A DNA stretch of 64,000 nucleotides from Paenibacillus baekrokdamisoli (lineage in GTDB: Bacteria > Bacillota > Bacilli > Paenibacillales > Paenibacillaceae): NCBI RefSeq assembly GCF_003945345.1, contig NZ_AP019308.1, forward strand, positions 7,125,001 to 7,189,000, written 5' to 3'. The notes under the pieces were generated by a model. That model saw only the letters and a list, made by a program, of their open reading frames with translations, was not told where the DNA came from and searched no databases. Positions 56,276 through 64,000 of the stretch are shown here, piece by piece. Made by a program: the position numbers and the translations under genes. Position 1 is the first letter of the stretch, and each line of letters begins with the position of its first letter.

Positions 56276-56449
56276 GCATGTCCGAGTTAAGCAGTCATTG
56301 TCTCGGGATTTCTACCTATCATTTCTACCTTTTAATGGCATTGTATCGTGATAGTTCACTATTTTTTAAGAGTATAAGTCATTCGACTACAGCAAACTTG
56401 GATATTTCGCGTATGATGCTACAAATTCAACAAGGGAGCGGATATATTC

Positions 56450-57724
56450 ATGGAGCATTATCCCCATTATAAAATCGGGATTATTGGATTGGGGTACGTC
56501 GGATTACCGCTCGCGCGTTTGTTTATCGAGAAAGGGCATGAGGTGCACGGTATTGACGTCGATGAACAAAAGATTAATAAGCTGCAAAAACGGCAATCTT
56601 ATTTGTCGGATTTTACAAATATTGAAATTCGAAAACTGTTTAGAAAGAATAGTTTTTATGTTGGAACCTCATTTGAAGCGATTGATAAGGTAGACGTTAT
56701 TATTATTTGCGTCCCGACACCTTTGGATGAGAATGCACAGCCCGATTTGAAGTATGTTCTCCATGCTGCACAGAGTTCACTACCCTATTTGCATCGGGGG
56801 CAACTTGTTGTACTAGAAAGCTCGACGTTTCCAGGGACAAGTGAGGAGCAGTTGAAACCTATATTGGAATCGACAGGGATGATAGTTGGTAGAGACATTT
56901 CACTGGCATACTCCCCAGAGAGGATCGATCCCGGCTCTGAATGGGAGCTGGAGCATATCCCGAAAATCATAGGTGGTGTTACTCCTTCTTGTACGTCTTA
57001 TGCGAAACAAGTATATGGATCAGCGTTCGATAAATTGGTCATTGTTTCTTCGCCGCGTGTAGCGGAGATGACGAAACTACTAGAAAACTGTCAACGCTAT
57101 ATCAATATCTCATTTATGAACAGTCTATTGAAATTGTGTGAGGAACTGGACATCAGCCTCTGGGAGGTTATCGATGCGGCAGGAACGAAGCCATATGGAT
57201 TTACGAAGTATTATCCAGGACCGGGCGTCGGTGGTCACTGCATTCCCATTGATCCTCTTTATTTACTTTGGAAGGCTCGTGAACAGAACTTAGATCTTCC
57301 TTTCATCGAGCTGTGTCATCAGGTGAATAAGGATATGCCGGGGTATATTGTGGAAAGGGTTGAGAAAGGTTTGCATCCGAAAAGGTTGAACGAGAGTAGT
57401 GTGCTCGTTATCGGGGTGACTTATAAGAAGGATGTTAACGATATACGTGAATCAACCGCACTTCAAATTATTAAGAATTTACAGCGAGCTGGTGTAAAGG
57501 TCAGTTTTTTTGATCCTTATATGGAAGATCTGAGAATCAGCGATAAAGTGATTCAAGTGACCCCGCTTACGGCACGAAATATTAAGAATTTTGATTGTAC
57601 ATTGATTCTGACGGATCATTCAAACATACCGTATGAGCTTGTCGTGGCAAATTCGTCAGTAGTTATCGATACCCGAAATGCAACAGCTAATCTGAAAGAC
57701 AGAAGTAATGTCATTGTACTCTAA
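56450..57724 (+). CDS. UDP-N-acetylglucosamine 6-dehydrogenase-like enzyme (WbpA type)
   Basis: 424-residue nucleotide-sugar dehydrogenase. It has the N-terminal NAD motif IGIIGLGYVGLPLARLF, ESSTFPGTSEE, the central KLLENCQRYINISFMN helix and catalytic Cys C264 in PGPGVGGHCIPIDP, followed by the C-terminal nucleotide domain (VLVIGVTYKKDVNDIRES). The PGPG-x-GGHCIPIDP form fits enzymes acting on UDP-GlcNAc rather than UDP-glucose. It would give UDP-GlcNAcA, the first step of the Wbp pathway, which agrees with the next two genes. It starts the island; GGAGCGGA precedes the ATG by nine bases. Confidence 0.9.
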   Translation: MEHYPHYKIGIIGLGYVGLPLARLFIEKGHEVHGIDVDEQKINKLQKRQSYLSDFTNIEIRKLFRKNSFYVGTSFEAIDKVDVIIICVPTPLDENAQPDLKYVLHAAQSSLPYLHRGQLVVLESSTFPGTSEEQLKPILESTGMIVGRDISLAYSPERIDPGSEWELEHIPKIIGGVTPSCTSYAKQVYGSAFDKLVIVSSPRVAEMTKLLENCQRYINISFMNSLLKLCEELDISLWEVIDAAGTKPYGFTKYYPGPGVGGHCIPIDPLYLLWKAREQNLDLPFIELCHQVNKDMPGYIVERVEKGLHPKRLNESSVLVIGVTYKKDVNDIRESTALQIIKNLQRAGVKVSFFDPYMEDLRISDKVIQVTPLTARNIKNFDCTLILTDHSNIPYELVVANSSVVIDTRNATANLKDRSNVIVL

Positions 57725-57792
57725 GAAAAATCTCGTTAAGGACAAAGGACAAATATAGACCTCTTGTTTAGATTAATGAAAGGGGAAAAAGT

Positions 57793-58899
57793 ATGATTTT
57801 ACTCTCTGATCTTGCTCGTCAGTTTCAATCGATAAAGCAGGAGATTTTTCAACAATTTGAGTTGTTTATTGATAGCGGAAAATATATAATCGGCGATTAT
57901 GTTTCCCTACTAGAAAAGAAAATCGCTGATAAAGTAGGCACTTCCTATGCAATCAGTGTAGCAAATGGTACAGATGCATTAATTCTTACCCTCGAAGCTT
58001 ATGGTATTGGTGAGGGGGACGAAGTGATTACAACCCCGTACACCTTTTTTGCAACGGCTGAGGCTATATCTCGGAGAGGGGCTAAGCCGGTTTTTGTAGA
58101 TGTCGATCCTGTTACCTATAACATGGATCCGTTTCAAGTCGAAGCTCTGATCACCCCGCGTACGAAAGCCATTTTACCTGTTCATTTGTTTGGCCAGCCT
58201 GCTGATATGGATCACATAAATCTTCTGGCTCAAAAGTATGGCCTCGTCGTTATTGAAGATGCTTGCCAAGCATTCGGTGCTAAATATAAAGGAAGACCGG
58301 TTGGGAGTCTGGGGGATGCAGCTTGTTTTTCTTTTTTTCCAACCAAAAATTTGGGGACAATGGGGGACGGGGGTATCGTGGTAACCTCGAATCCAGAAAT
58401 AGCAGAAAAAATTCGCAAACTCCGTCATCATGGAAGCAAAGTAAAGTATTATCATGACGATCTTGGCTATAATAGTCGTCTCGATGAACTTCATGCGATG
58501 ATTCTCCTTATTGCCTTGGATCGAATTGACATCTGGAATGATAGACGTCGAATATTAGCTGAACGTTATCGCAAGGAGCTGTTCCATCTTCCTTACCTCG
58601 ATTTACCGGAGGATTCCAAGGATTCCTTCAGTGTGTATCATCTTTTTTGTATAGGATCAGACCAGCGGGACTTCATAACAACCATGCTTCAAGAATCGGG
58701 TGTTCAAACCGGAGTCTACTACCCTTGTCCTCTTCATCTCCAAAAGGCTTATGACCATCTTCATTATCAAAAAGGGGATTTTCCTGCAGCGGAAAAGCTA
58801 TCCAATCGATTGTTCGCAATTCCAATGAATCCATTCTTAACCGAATCCGAACAGGATGAGATTATTTCATTATTAAAGAACTTTAGGAGTATAAGTTAA
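57793..58899 (+). CDS. DegT/DnrJ/EryC1/StrS sugar aminotransferase (WbpE type)
   Basis: 368-residue PLP enzyme that aminates a keto group of a nucleotide sugar. It shows VANGTDALILTLEAYGIGEGDEVITTPYTFFATAEA in parts (NGTDALIL, DEVITTPYTFFAT), the Asp in VIEDACQAFGA, and the PLP lysine K185 in FSFFPTKNLGTMGDGG. GTDAL...TPYTFFATAEAI is typical of WbpE-like C3 transaminases. With the WbpA- and WbpB-like neighbours it should convert the 3-keto-GlcNAcA intermediate to UDP-GlcNAc(3NH2)A. Start ATG follows GGGG by eight bases; it overlaps the next gene by TAATG. Confidence 0.9.
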   Translation: MILLSDLARQFQSIKQEIFQQFELFIDSGKYIIGDYVSLLEKKIADKVGTSYAISVANGTDALILTLEAYGIGEGDEVITTPYTFFATAEAISRRGAKPVFVDVDPVTYNMDPFQVEALITPRTKAILPVHLFGQPADMDHINLLAQKYGLVVIEDACQAFGAKYKGRPVGSLGDAACFSFFPTKNLGTMGDGGIVVTSNPEIAEKIRKLRHHGSKVKYYHDDLGYNSRLDELHAMILLIALDRIDIWNDRRRILAERYRKELFHLPYLDLPEDSKDSFSVYHLFCIGSDQRDFITTMLQESGVQTGVYYPCPLHLQKAYDHLHYQKGDFPAAEKLSNRLFAIPMNPFLTESEQDEIISLLKNFRSIS

Positions 58900-59969
58900 T
58901 GCGCAGTGTTACGTTTGCTATCGTTGGTTGTGGCACTATAGCCTGTAAGCATGTTATATCCATGGCGGCTTGTCAAGAAGCAAGACTGGTGGCAGTTTGC
59001 GATTTAAATGCTGAAAGAATGGAGCAAATTGCAGCGTTATGGCATGAAGAAAGCGGTGAGGAGCAGAAGATTGCTAAGGTAGCTGAGTTTCGGGAGCTGC
59101 TTGCTGACCCGTCTATTCAAGTTATAGTCATTTCTACCTTATCCAGTTTACATGCGGAATTCGCCAAAGAAGCACTGCAGGCAAACAAACATGTTGTGTT
59201 GGAGAAACCAATAGCTCTTTCTTTACAGGATGCTGATGATTTAATCCGGATTGCATCCGAACGGAATCTATATGTGCAGGTTTGCCATCAACTTCGGTAT
59301 CGTCCCCTGATGAGAAAGATAAAAGACTTAGTGTTAGGCGGGGAGCTAGGGGAGATTCGCATGGGGGTGGCCAATTTACGATTAAATCGTTCCATCAGCT
59401 ATTATCAATCAGCAAATTGGCGGGGAACGTGGGAACATGACGGTGGTATGCTTCTGAATCAAGGGATTCATATCATTGACTTACTTCTATGGTATCTTGG
59501 TAAGCCACAAAAGGTATACGGTGAGTTATCCTCTGTTCATTCCTTTAAAGAAACGGAGGATATGGCAGCTGGCATAATATCATTTTCAAACCATGCAAAG
59601 GGGATCATTGAAGCAAATTCTATCACTCTGCCTGCGAATCTAGAACAATCCTTATTTCTACTCGGAGAAAAGGGAACGATTTGTCTGGGAGGCGGGTCGC
59701 TGGGTCGTATCGATCGATGGTACATCGAAGGATGCCCGAATGCAGCAGAGGAGGCGAGACTGCTGATGAAGGACACCAACGAACATCTGTACATGTACCA
59801 AGCGATGGTCGATGCGATTCTAGGAAAACAGCATGCGGAATTAATCGATGCATCAGAAGGTAAGCGTGCGCTTGAGCTTATATTCGCCATTTATTTGTCA
59901 GCTTCAACAGCGAATGTTCAACACTTTCCCCTATCCGAATTCTCGACTTCCATGATGAAGATGAGGTGA
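58899..59969 (+). CDS. Gfo/Idh/MocA oxidoreductase (WbpB-like)
   Basis: 356-residue NAD(P)-dependent oxidoreductase. The Rossmann motif FAIVGCGTIACKH (residues 5-17), VLEKPIALS (the conserved Glu-Lys-Pro) and the downstream RGTWEHDGGMLLNQGIHIIDLL are visible, the last resembling WbpB-type 3-dehydrogenases of nucleotide-sugar acids. It likely oxidises C3 of UDP-GlcNAcA before transamination. It overlaps the aminotransferase stop by one base, so both are made together. No acetyltransferase (WbpD) or epimerase (WbpI) is seen inside the window. Confidence 0.85.
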   Translation: MRSVTFAIVGCGTIACKHVISMAACQEARLVAVCDLNAERMEQIAALWHEESGEEQKIAKVAEFRELLADPSIQVIVISTLSSLHAEFAKEALQANKHVVLEKPIALSLQDADDLIRIASERNLYVQVCHQLRYRPLMRKIKDLVLGGELGEIRMGVANLRLNRSISYYQSANWRGTWEHDGGMLLNQGIHIIDLLLWYLGKPQKVYGELSSVHSFKETEDMAAGIISFSNHAKGIIEANSITLPANLEQSLFLLGEKGTICLGGGSLGRIDRWYIEGCPNAAEEARLLMKDTNEHLYMYQAMVDAILGKQHAELIDASEGKRALELIFAIYLSASTANVQHFPLSEFSTSMMKMR

Positions 59970-59970
59970 A

Positions 59971-60004
59971 GGACCAATGGCTCACTGAAGCGAGCCATTG
60001 GCCC
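59971..60004. terminator. Hairpin between convergent genes
   Basis: GGACCAATGGCTC pairs with GAGCCATTGGCCC, 8-base loop; no T-run, so function as terminator is likely only by position. Confidence 0.5.
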
Positions 60005-60009
60005 TAAGA

Positions 60010-61467
60010 TCATTCGTCAATCGTAATCATAAGCTCAGGATGTGTCCGTAATTTTCTTGAAATACGAATACCATGATTTTTCAGACCATTACGATGCCAA
60101 CGCCTCACAAGTTCTGTGCAATCCCAATGCAGCACGCTCGTTCGGTTCAATGTTGAAAGCTTGCCAAACTGCCGTGGGAACACAATAGGGAGCTTTCTTT
60201 TGGCTTTTTTAGAATTCCAGTCTCGTTTGATCCGAACAACAGAAACGATCTGTTTTTTATTCAGCATGACGGGTAGAACGATGACTGCTTTAGTGATTGT
60301 CGCTGACAAAGGGATTTCCGCCATATTGAACGAGAAATAGGAATTTGATCTATTTTTTGCGCGTTTCCTTGTATAATATCGATTTGGCTGAAGATGACGG
60401 GTTTGCGTGGCTCTAGTCATGGTATCGTGTTCAATCGTTCGATTCTCTCCGTTCACAAGCGTATTACCTGTAATTGTATCCACAATAGTCGGTTGTTCTG
60501 ATTGAGGGGGATTTAAAAGGTACTCGATTTCGGCACGGTATGCCTCCACCAGCTTGTTTATTACTGCACTGACATGATGATGTTGTTCAACATATTCCCG
60601 GCCGGCTTTCCCTATGCGTACTCGAAGTTCAGCATCTTTTATTAGCGGAATCAATTTCTGGTATAAGGTAGCGGGATTAGCTGAGATGACGGGCAAGCTC
60701 GGATCGTATCGACTTTTTAAGTCTTCCCTGATGTATGAGATAGCGGGTTTCCCCAATGCCATTGCTTCAATGGAAACAACACCGTATGAGCCCCGAAGTA
60801 AATGATCAATGATGATATCACCTTGCTGCATTTGTCGCAAAGCATCTTCGTGACTGGTATTTTCGATCCGACGGTACTCAAATTGATAGCCCTCTTTTTG
60901 TAAACGATCGATAACCTCTTCTATATAGTCAGTTCCTTTCGAATCATTCGTGAGCAGGTGAAGAATGAGTGGAAGGGAGTTCGAACCTTTTGTGGAAGGC
61001 AGAATGGTTATGGCATCAAGGTCGATCGCATGGGGGACTACATATACCCGGTTGTGAACTTTGGCTGCATAAGCGACAGCTTCAACGTCTTTTACAATAC
61101 AAGCGGGATAAAGCGGGGATAACAAGTTAAGATTGTTCGTCACATGAGCATCTTGGAAAGTAAGTCCTAATTTAGCATAAGGGTTAAACCGAATGGCATC
61201 TTTCTCGGTCCGAAGATCAGATGTTTCGTAATGAATGAATGTTGCAATCCGGTTGTTAGTTTCCACGTATACGTCAGTTAAATGTGCAGCAACAAAAGAA
61301 CTGTTATGAAGATGGATAACCTCAGCGGGAAGACTTGCTGTTATTCTTTCTTTGCTTACTGGCACATCCATTTCGTAAGATTCCACCTGATGCCCGGAAA
61401 TTTGCAGTTTTTTAACCAATAATCCGGCTTGCGAGTTTCCCTTTTCATAGGCATGTATAACTTTCAC
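60010..61467 (-). CDS. Glycosyltransferase fused to a DNRLRE-like domain
   Basis: 485 residues. Residues 1-~325 are a GT4-like GT-B glycosyltransferase: HLHNSSFVAAH in the N-terminal half and the donor-site motif GSYGVVSIEAMALGKPAISY (E-x7-E type) in the C-terminal half. After a ~50-residue linker, residues ~365-485 resemble a DNRLRE/CBM96-like beta-sandwich: SYFSFNMAEIPLSATITKAVIVLPV, in parts (FNMAEIPLSATITKA), and the closing VLHWDCTELVRRWHRNGLKNHGIRIS, in parts (WDCTELVRRW, NHGIRIS). Such domains normally occur in secreted surface proteins. The start is GTG with AAGGAG eight bases upstream. It is oriented against the rest of the island. Confidence 0.82.
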   Translation of the reverse strand: MKVIHAYEKGNSQAGLLVKKLQISGHQVESYEMDVPVSKERITASLPAEVIHLHNSSFVAAHLTDVYVETNNRIATFIHYETSDLRTEKDAIRFNPYAKLGLTFQDAHVTNNLNLLSPLYPACIVKDVEAVAYAAKVHNRVYVVPHAIDLDAITILPSTKGSNSLPLILHLLTNDSKGTDYIEEVIDRLQKEGYQFEYRRIENTSHEDALRQMQQGDIIIDHLLRGSYGVVSIEAMALGKPAISYIREDLKSRYDPSLPVISANPATLYQKLIPLIKDAELRVRIGKAGREYVEQHHHVSAVINKLVEAYRAEIEYLLNPPQSEQPTIVDTITGNTLVNGENRTIEHDTMTRATQTRHLQPNRYYTRKRAKNRSNSYFSFNMAEIPLSATITKAVIVLPVMLNKKQIVSVVRIKRDWNSKKAKRKLPIVFPRQFGKLSTLNRTSVLHWDCTELVRRWHRNGLKNHGIRISRKLRTHPELMITIDE

Positions 61468-61503
61468 TTATTCATCTCCTTGCTGCATATTGAAAATCTA
61501 TAC

Positions 61504-61527
61504 TATTTTATGTCGATCGACATTAAA
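61504..61527. promoter_or_regulatory. Palindromic operator candidate in divergent glycan promoter region
   Basis: Perfect 14-bp palindrome ATGTCGATCGACAT at 61510-61523, extended to 22 bp with one mismatch. On the minus strand CATAAAATA (61512-61504) fits the sigma-K -10 pattern CATA-N3-TA, but the -35 AC is not at the right distance. Confidence 0.4.
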
Positions 61528-61622
61528 TGCACTAGTTATTCCACTAGAAGTTATGAATGGGTTTCTGCACTTACGAATCTTTGACGAAAAGCATAACTTG
61601 GGAGAAGGGGAGATGGTTAGGT

Positions 61623-62567
61623 ATGCATTTTGGTCATGTATTAATCACAGGTGGAGCAGGATTCGTGGGTTCCCAATTACTGAAACGATTGGAACCCATT
61701 TCAGATCACATTTATGTTATTGATGATCTTTCATCTGGTCGGCACGAAGCGGTTGTAGACTCTAAAAAAGTAACTTTTTATCAGGAAAGCTACACGAACG
61801 AAGATTTTCTAGAGGAAGTGCTGCCTCGCGTGGAATGGGTGTTCCATCTCGCTTGCAGCAGTCTAACCCATTCCGTTCTCGATATGAGAAAAGATTTCCA
61901 CACCAATTTATTCGGAGCTTTTTTGCTTCTGGAAAAAACAAAGGCATTATGTCCATCTCTTAAAAGAATGGTTTATACTTCAACAGCATCCGTATACGGT
62001 AATGCTAGTGTTCGGCCTACCCCGGAGTCCTTCTATCACATATCCACGCCATATTCGGCAAGTAAATTTTCAGCTGAACACTACTTTCAAGTCTATTCAC
62101 ATATGTACAATATGCCGATCACCATGCTGCGGCTATCTAATGTATTCGGACCTGGACAATTGATCACGAATCCTTATTGCGGCGTTGTTGCTAAGTTTTT
62201 TGATGCCGTTGAGAAAAAGGAGCCGATATCCATATACGGCGATGGAACGCAAAGCCGGGATTTCTCCTATATTGAGGATGTTATTGATGCCATATTGATT
62301 GCTGCCTCCCATAAAGACAGTATAGGCAAGCTATACAATATCGGCAGCGGAATAGAAACGAGTGTTCAACAACTTGCGGCTCATATCTCTACCGTAGCAG
62401 GATTTATAGATTACCCCACTGTTTCTTTACCTAAAAGAGTCATTGATAATGTCCATCATCGCTCCGTAAATAACAGTTTGATTAAGAAAGAATTACAGTG
62501 GGCTCCTCGTCATACATTGCGCCAAGGCCTGGAAGAAACCTATAACTGGTTGAAAAAAAAGGGCTAA
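61623..62567 (+). CDS. NAD-dependent nucleotide-sugar epimerase/dehydratase
   Basis: 314-residue extended SDR. It has VLITGGAGFVGSQLL near the N-terminus, DDLSSG, Thr/Ser in TSTASVYG and the Y-x3-K pair in TPYSASKFSAEHY, followed by RLSNVFGPGQ and YGDGTQSRDFSYIEDV, all normal for UDP-glucose/GlcNAc 4-epimerase-like enzymes. It may supply the C4- or C2-epimer of the island's sugar; exact reaction unknown. GGGGAG lies ten bases before ATG 61623. A longer in-frame start at 61557 adds 22 unlikely residues. The CgeB-like gene follows 20 bases later. Confidence 0.88.
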   Translation: MHFGHVLITGGAGFVGSQLLKRLEPISDHIYVIDDLSSGRHEAVVDSKKVTFYQESYTNEDFLEEVLPRVEWVFHLACSSLTHSVLDMRKDFHTNLFGAFLLLEKTKALCPSLKRMVYTSTASVYGNASVRPTPESFYHISTPYSASKFSAEHYFQVYSHMYNMPITMLRLSNVFGPGQLITNPYCGVVAKFFDAVEKKEPISIYGDGTQSRDFSYIEDVIDAILIAASHKDSIGKLYNIGSGIETSVQQLAAHISTVAGFIDYPTVSLPKRVIDNVHHRSVNNSLIKKELQWAPRHTLRQGLEETYNWLKKKG

Positions 62568-62587
62568 GGAAGAGAGGATGGTTAACA

Positions 62588-63562
62588 ATGAAAATTCTTG
62601 CGCTGGTAGAAGGTGAGCATCATCGATTGAATTTCTGTTGGGCTTTGGAGGAATTGGGTCATCAGGTTTATTATTTGAATGAAATTACCGAACAATTGTT
62701 TGATGATGCGGTACGAGACTTTAAACCAGATATGACTTTTGGAATGGGGTGGGATTTTTTACAGAGCAGGACCGATATTTTGCCTCAAATAAAAGCACGC
62801 CACAACCTGTTCCACTTATATTTTGCTGAGGAGGATTGGCTGCATTATATTGGATTGTCGAAGCCTTACGTCTCAACCGTGCAAACGCATTTTGTACTTT
62901 CCCGCAGTTACAATTGTGTACCTAAATATAAAGAAATGGGTATTAATGCGACTTATTTGGACGTCGGAAGCAACCCATCCTTCCATCGACCATTAAAACC
63001 AGTTCCTCACTATCAATGTGACGTTTCTGTAGTAGTGAACGGACAGTTTATATATGACATATTCAGACGGAAAAGCCTATCCGATCTTGTTTATCCCCTC
63101 TTTGATGCTCCTTTTGATACACGGATTCGTGGACGAGATTGGGATACTGAATTGCCGAGAAATATTGGTATCACGGCCAATCCCAAGATGCTGTACGGCA
63201 TTCTTCCTTATCAAGAGACACCGCTAGTGCATAACTCTGCCAAAATAAATATTAGCGTTCAAACCGTAGAAGACCAATTAAGCAGCCGAACCTACGATAT
63301 TTTGGCATCAGGGGGCTTCCTACTTACTTCGGATTCTCCGGGGGTCAGAGCTAGATTAAAACCTGGTATCAATTGTGTAGTATCGAATTCACCGGAAGAA
63401 ACAATAGAACTAATCAAGTACTATTTGAAACATGAAGGAAAACGTGAGGATATCGCCAGAAAAGGGCGGGAGTTTGCTTGTACGGAGGGCTCTTATGTGA
63501 CGAATATACCACGAGTTTGGCCGATGATTGAAGAAGAGATGAATCGATATTATGGGCGATAA
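62588..63562 (+). CDS. CgeB family glycosyltransferase-like protein
   Basis: 324 residues. The C-terminal segment LSSRTYDILASGGFLLTSDSPGVRARLKPG, in parts (SSRTYDILASGGFLLT), is the hallmark of CgeB-type glycosyltransferases, which in Bacillus act on the spore surface late in sporulation. The N-terminal half (MKILALVEGEHHRLNFCWALEELGHQVYYLN, in parts MKILALVEGEHHR) is the acceptor-side Rossmann half. No signal peptide. AGAGAGG precedes the ATG by eight to ten bases. It overlaps the following ATP-grasp gene by 11 bases. Confidence 0.85.
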   Translation: MKILALVEGEHHRLNFCWALEELGHQVYYLNEITEQLFDDAVRDFKPDMTFGMGWDFLQSRTDILPQIKARHNLFHLYFAEEDWLHYIGLSKPYVSTVQTHFVLSRSYNCVPKYKEMGINATYLDVGSNPSFHRPLKPVPHYQCDVSVVVNGQFIYDIFRRKSLSDLVYPLFDAPFDTRIRGRDWDTELPRNIGITANPKMLYGILPYQETPLVHNSAKINISVQTVEDQLSSRTYDILASGGFLLTSDSPGVRARLKPGINCVVSNSPEETIELIKYYLKHEGKREDIARKGREFACTEGSYVTNIPRVWPMIEEEMNRYYGR

Positions 63563-64000
63563 TCAGACATTGAATCTATTAATTACTTCCGCTGGAGGGA
63601 TATCCGGGACATTTTTAATTCGTCATCTGCTCGATCATCCAATTGATAATTGTCACTATAACATCGTCGCAGTGGACAGCGATGAACATTCTTTAGCCAG
63701 ATACATGAGCCCAACCTTCTATCATGTGCCGAAGTGTAATGATCCTCGTTACGAAAAAGTCATCTACGATATTATTATAAAAGAGAACATTCATATGATT
63801 TTTCCAGTTACCTCCTATGATACTCCGTTTTATGCCAAACATAAAAACAAGCTTTCCAGTATGGGGGTCAAGTTACTGGTCTGTGACTCCACGACGCATG
63901 AGCTATTGCATAATAAAAAAAAGATGTATGCTCTAATGAGCAGCATCGGGGTGCCTACCCCGCTTGTATATGAGAATCAGGGCAACATCCACTATCCCGC
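63552..64000 (+). CDS. ATP-grasp family protein, 3' truncated by window
   Basis: At least 149 residues. The N-terminal NLLITSAGGISGTFLIRHLLD is a dinucleotide-like pre-ATP-grasp segment. IFPVTSYDTPFYAKHKNKLSSMGVKLLVCD, in parts (FPVTSYDTPF), and LLHNKKKMYALMSSIGVPTP mark the start of an ATP-grasp domain similar to carbamoyl-phosphate-synthase-like or PylC-like ligases. The catalytic part lies outside the window. The ATG at 63552 overlaps the CgeB-like gene. In glycan islands such enzymes often attach an amino acid or carboxylate to a sugar. Confidence 0.8.
   Translation, partial: MGDNQTLNLLITSAGGISGTFLIRHLLDHPIDNCHYNIVAVDSDEHSLARYMSPTFYHVPKCNDPRYEKVIYDIIIKENIHMIFPVTSYDTPFYAKHKNKLSSMGVKLLVCDSTTHELLHNKKKMYALMSSIGVPTPLVYENQGNIHYP

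Noticed and set aside
56278..56472. 64-codon plus-strand frame before the glycan island
   Set aside because: No ribosome site, begins inside terminator tail sequence, and overlaps the dehydrogenase start.

Overview
The window looks like a chromosomal segment of Paenibacillus or a close relative in the Paenibacillaceae. The evidence is the mix of an SLH-domain surface protein, 'stalk' (copper amine oxidase N-like) secreted proteins, a YesM/YesN-type two-component pair beside a CUT1 sugar ABC transporter, EcsAB, A+G-rich Shine-Dalgarno sites with frequent TTG/GTG starts, Fur boxes of the GATAATNATTATC type, and a giant decapeptide-repeat protein with a WIAG-like tail. No rRNA, tRNA, CRISPR array, prophage or intact insertion sequence was seen.

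Layout. 1-8.3 kb: a gene end, a zinc-dependent phospholipase C-like protein (-), CheX, an SDR oxidoreductase, a DEAD-box helicase, an SLH protein and the EcsA/EcsB-type ABC pair. 8.3-15.1 kb: a sensor kinase/response regulator operon (-) divergent from a permease-permease-binding protein sugar importer. 15.1-26 kb: an aminotransferase, an AraC regulator, a low-GC orphan, a flavin-binding PPOX-fold protein, a GntR regulator divergent from a NagB-type deaminase and a MocR-like regulator, phosphatidylserine decarboxylase, a small membrane protein and a GT4 glycosyltransferase. 26-34 kb: a stalk-domain protein coupled to a 2291-residue secreted Ig/PKD-like protein. 34-41.2 kb: a TPP-riboswitch-controlled thiamine operon thiC-thiF-thiE::thiS-thiG-thiO-thiD, with ThiE and ThiS fused in one chain. 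41.2-48 kb: an iron block with two Fur boxes controlling two FecCD permeases plus an ABC exporter, and a seven-motif beta-propeller-like protein; an RCC1-like/stalk protein lies between them. 48-55.9 kb: a 2606-residue protein containing 68 perfectly phased 60-nt repeats. 56.4-64 kb: a glycan island (UDP-GlcNAc dehydrogenase-, aminotransferase- and oxidoreductase-like genes matching a Wbp-A/E/B route, a glycosyltransferase fused to a DNRLRE-like domain, a nucleotide-sugar epimerase, a CgeB-like transferase and an ATP-grasp protein that runs off the window).

How it fits together. The most interesting candidate system is the right-hand quarter: a very long Ser/Thr-containing repeat fibre, preceded by a sequence matching a sigma-K promoter, next to a nucleotide-sugar and CgeB-type glycosylation island. 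My inference is a glycosylated spore-surface fibre. Other notable points are a MocR-type regulator whose PLP lysine is replaced by Asn, a Fur-controlled cytoplasmic propeller of unknown role, and four dispersed copies of a ~130-bp imperfect palindrome in intergenic regions.
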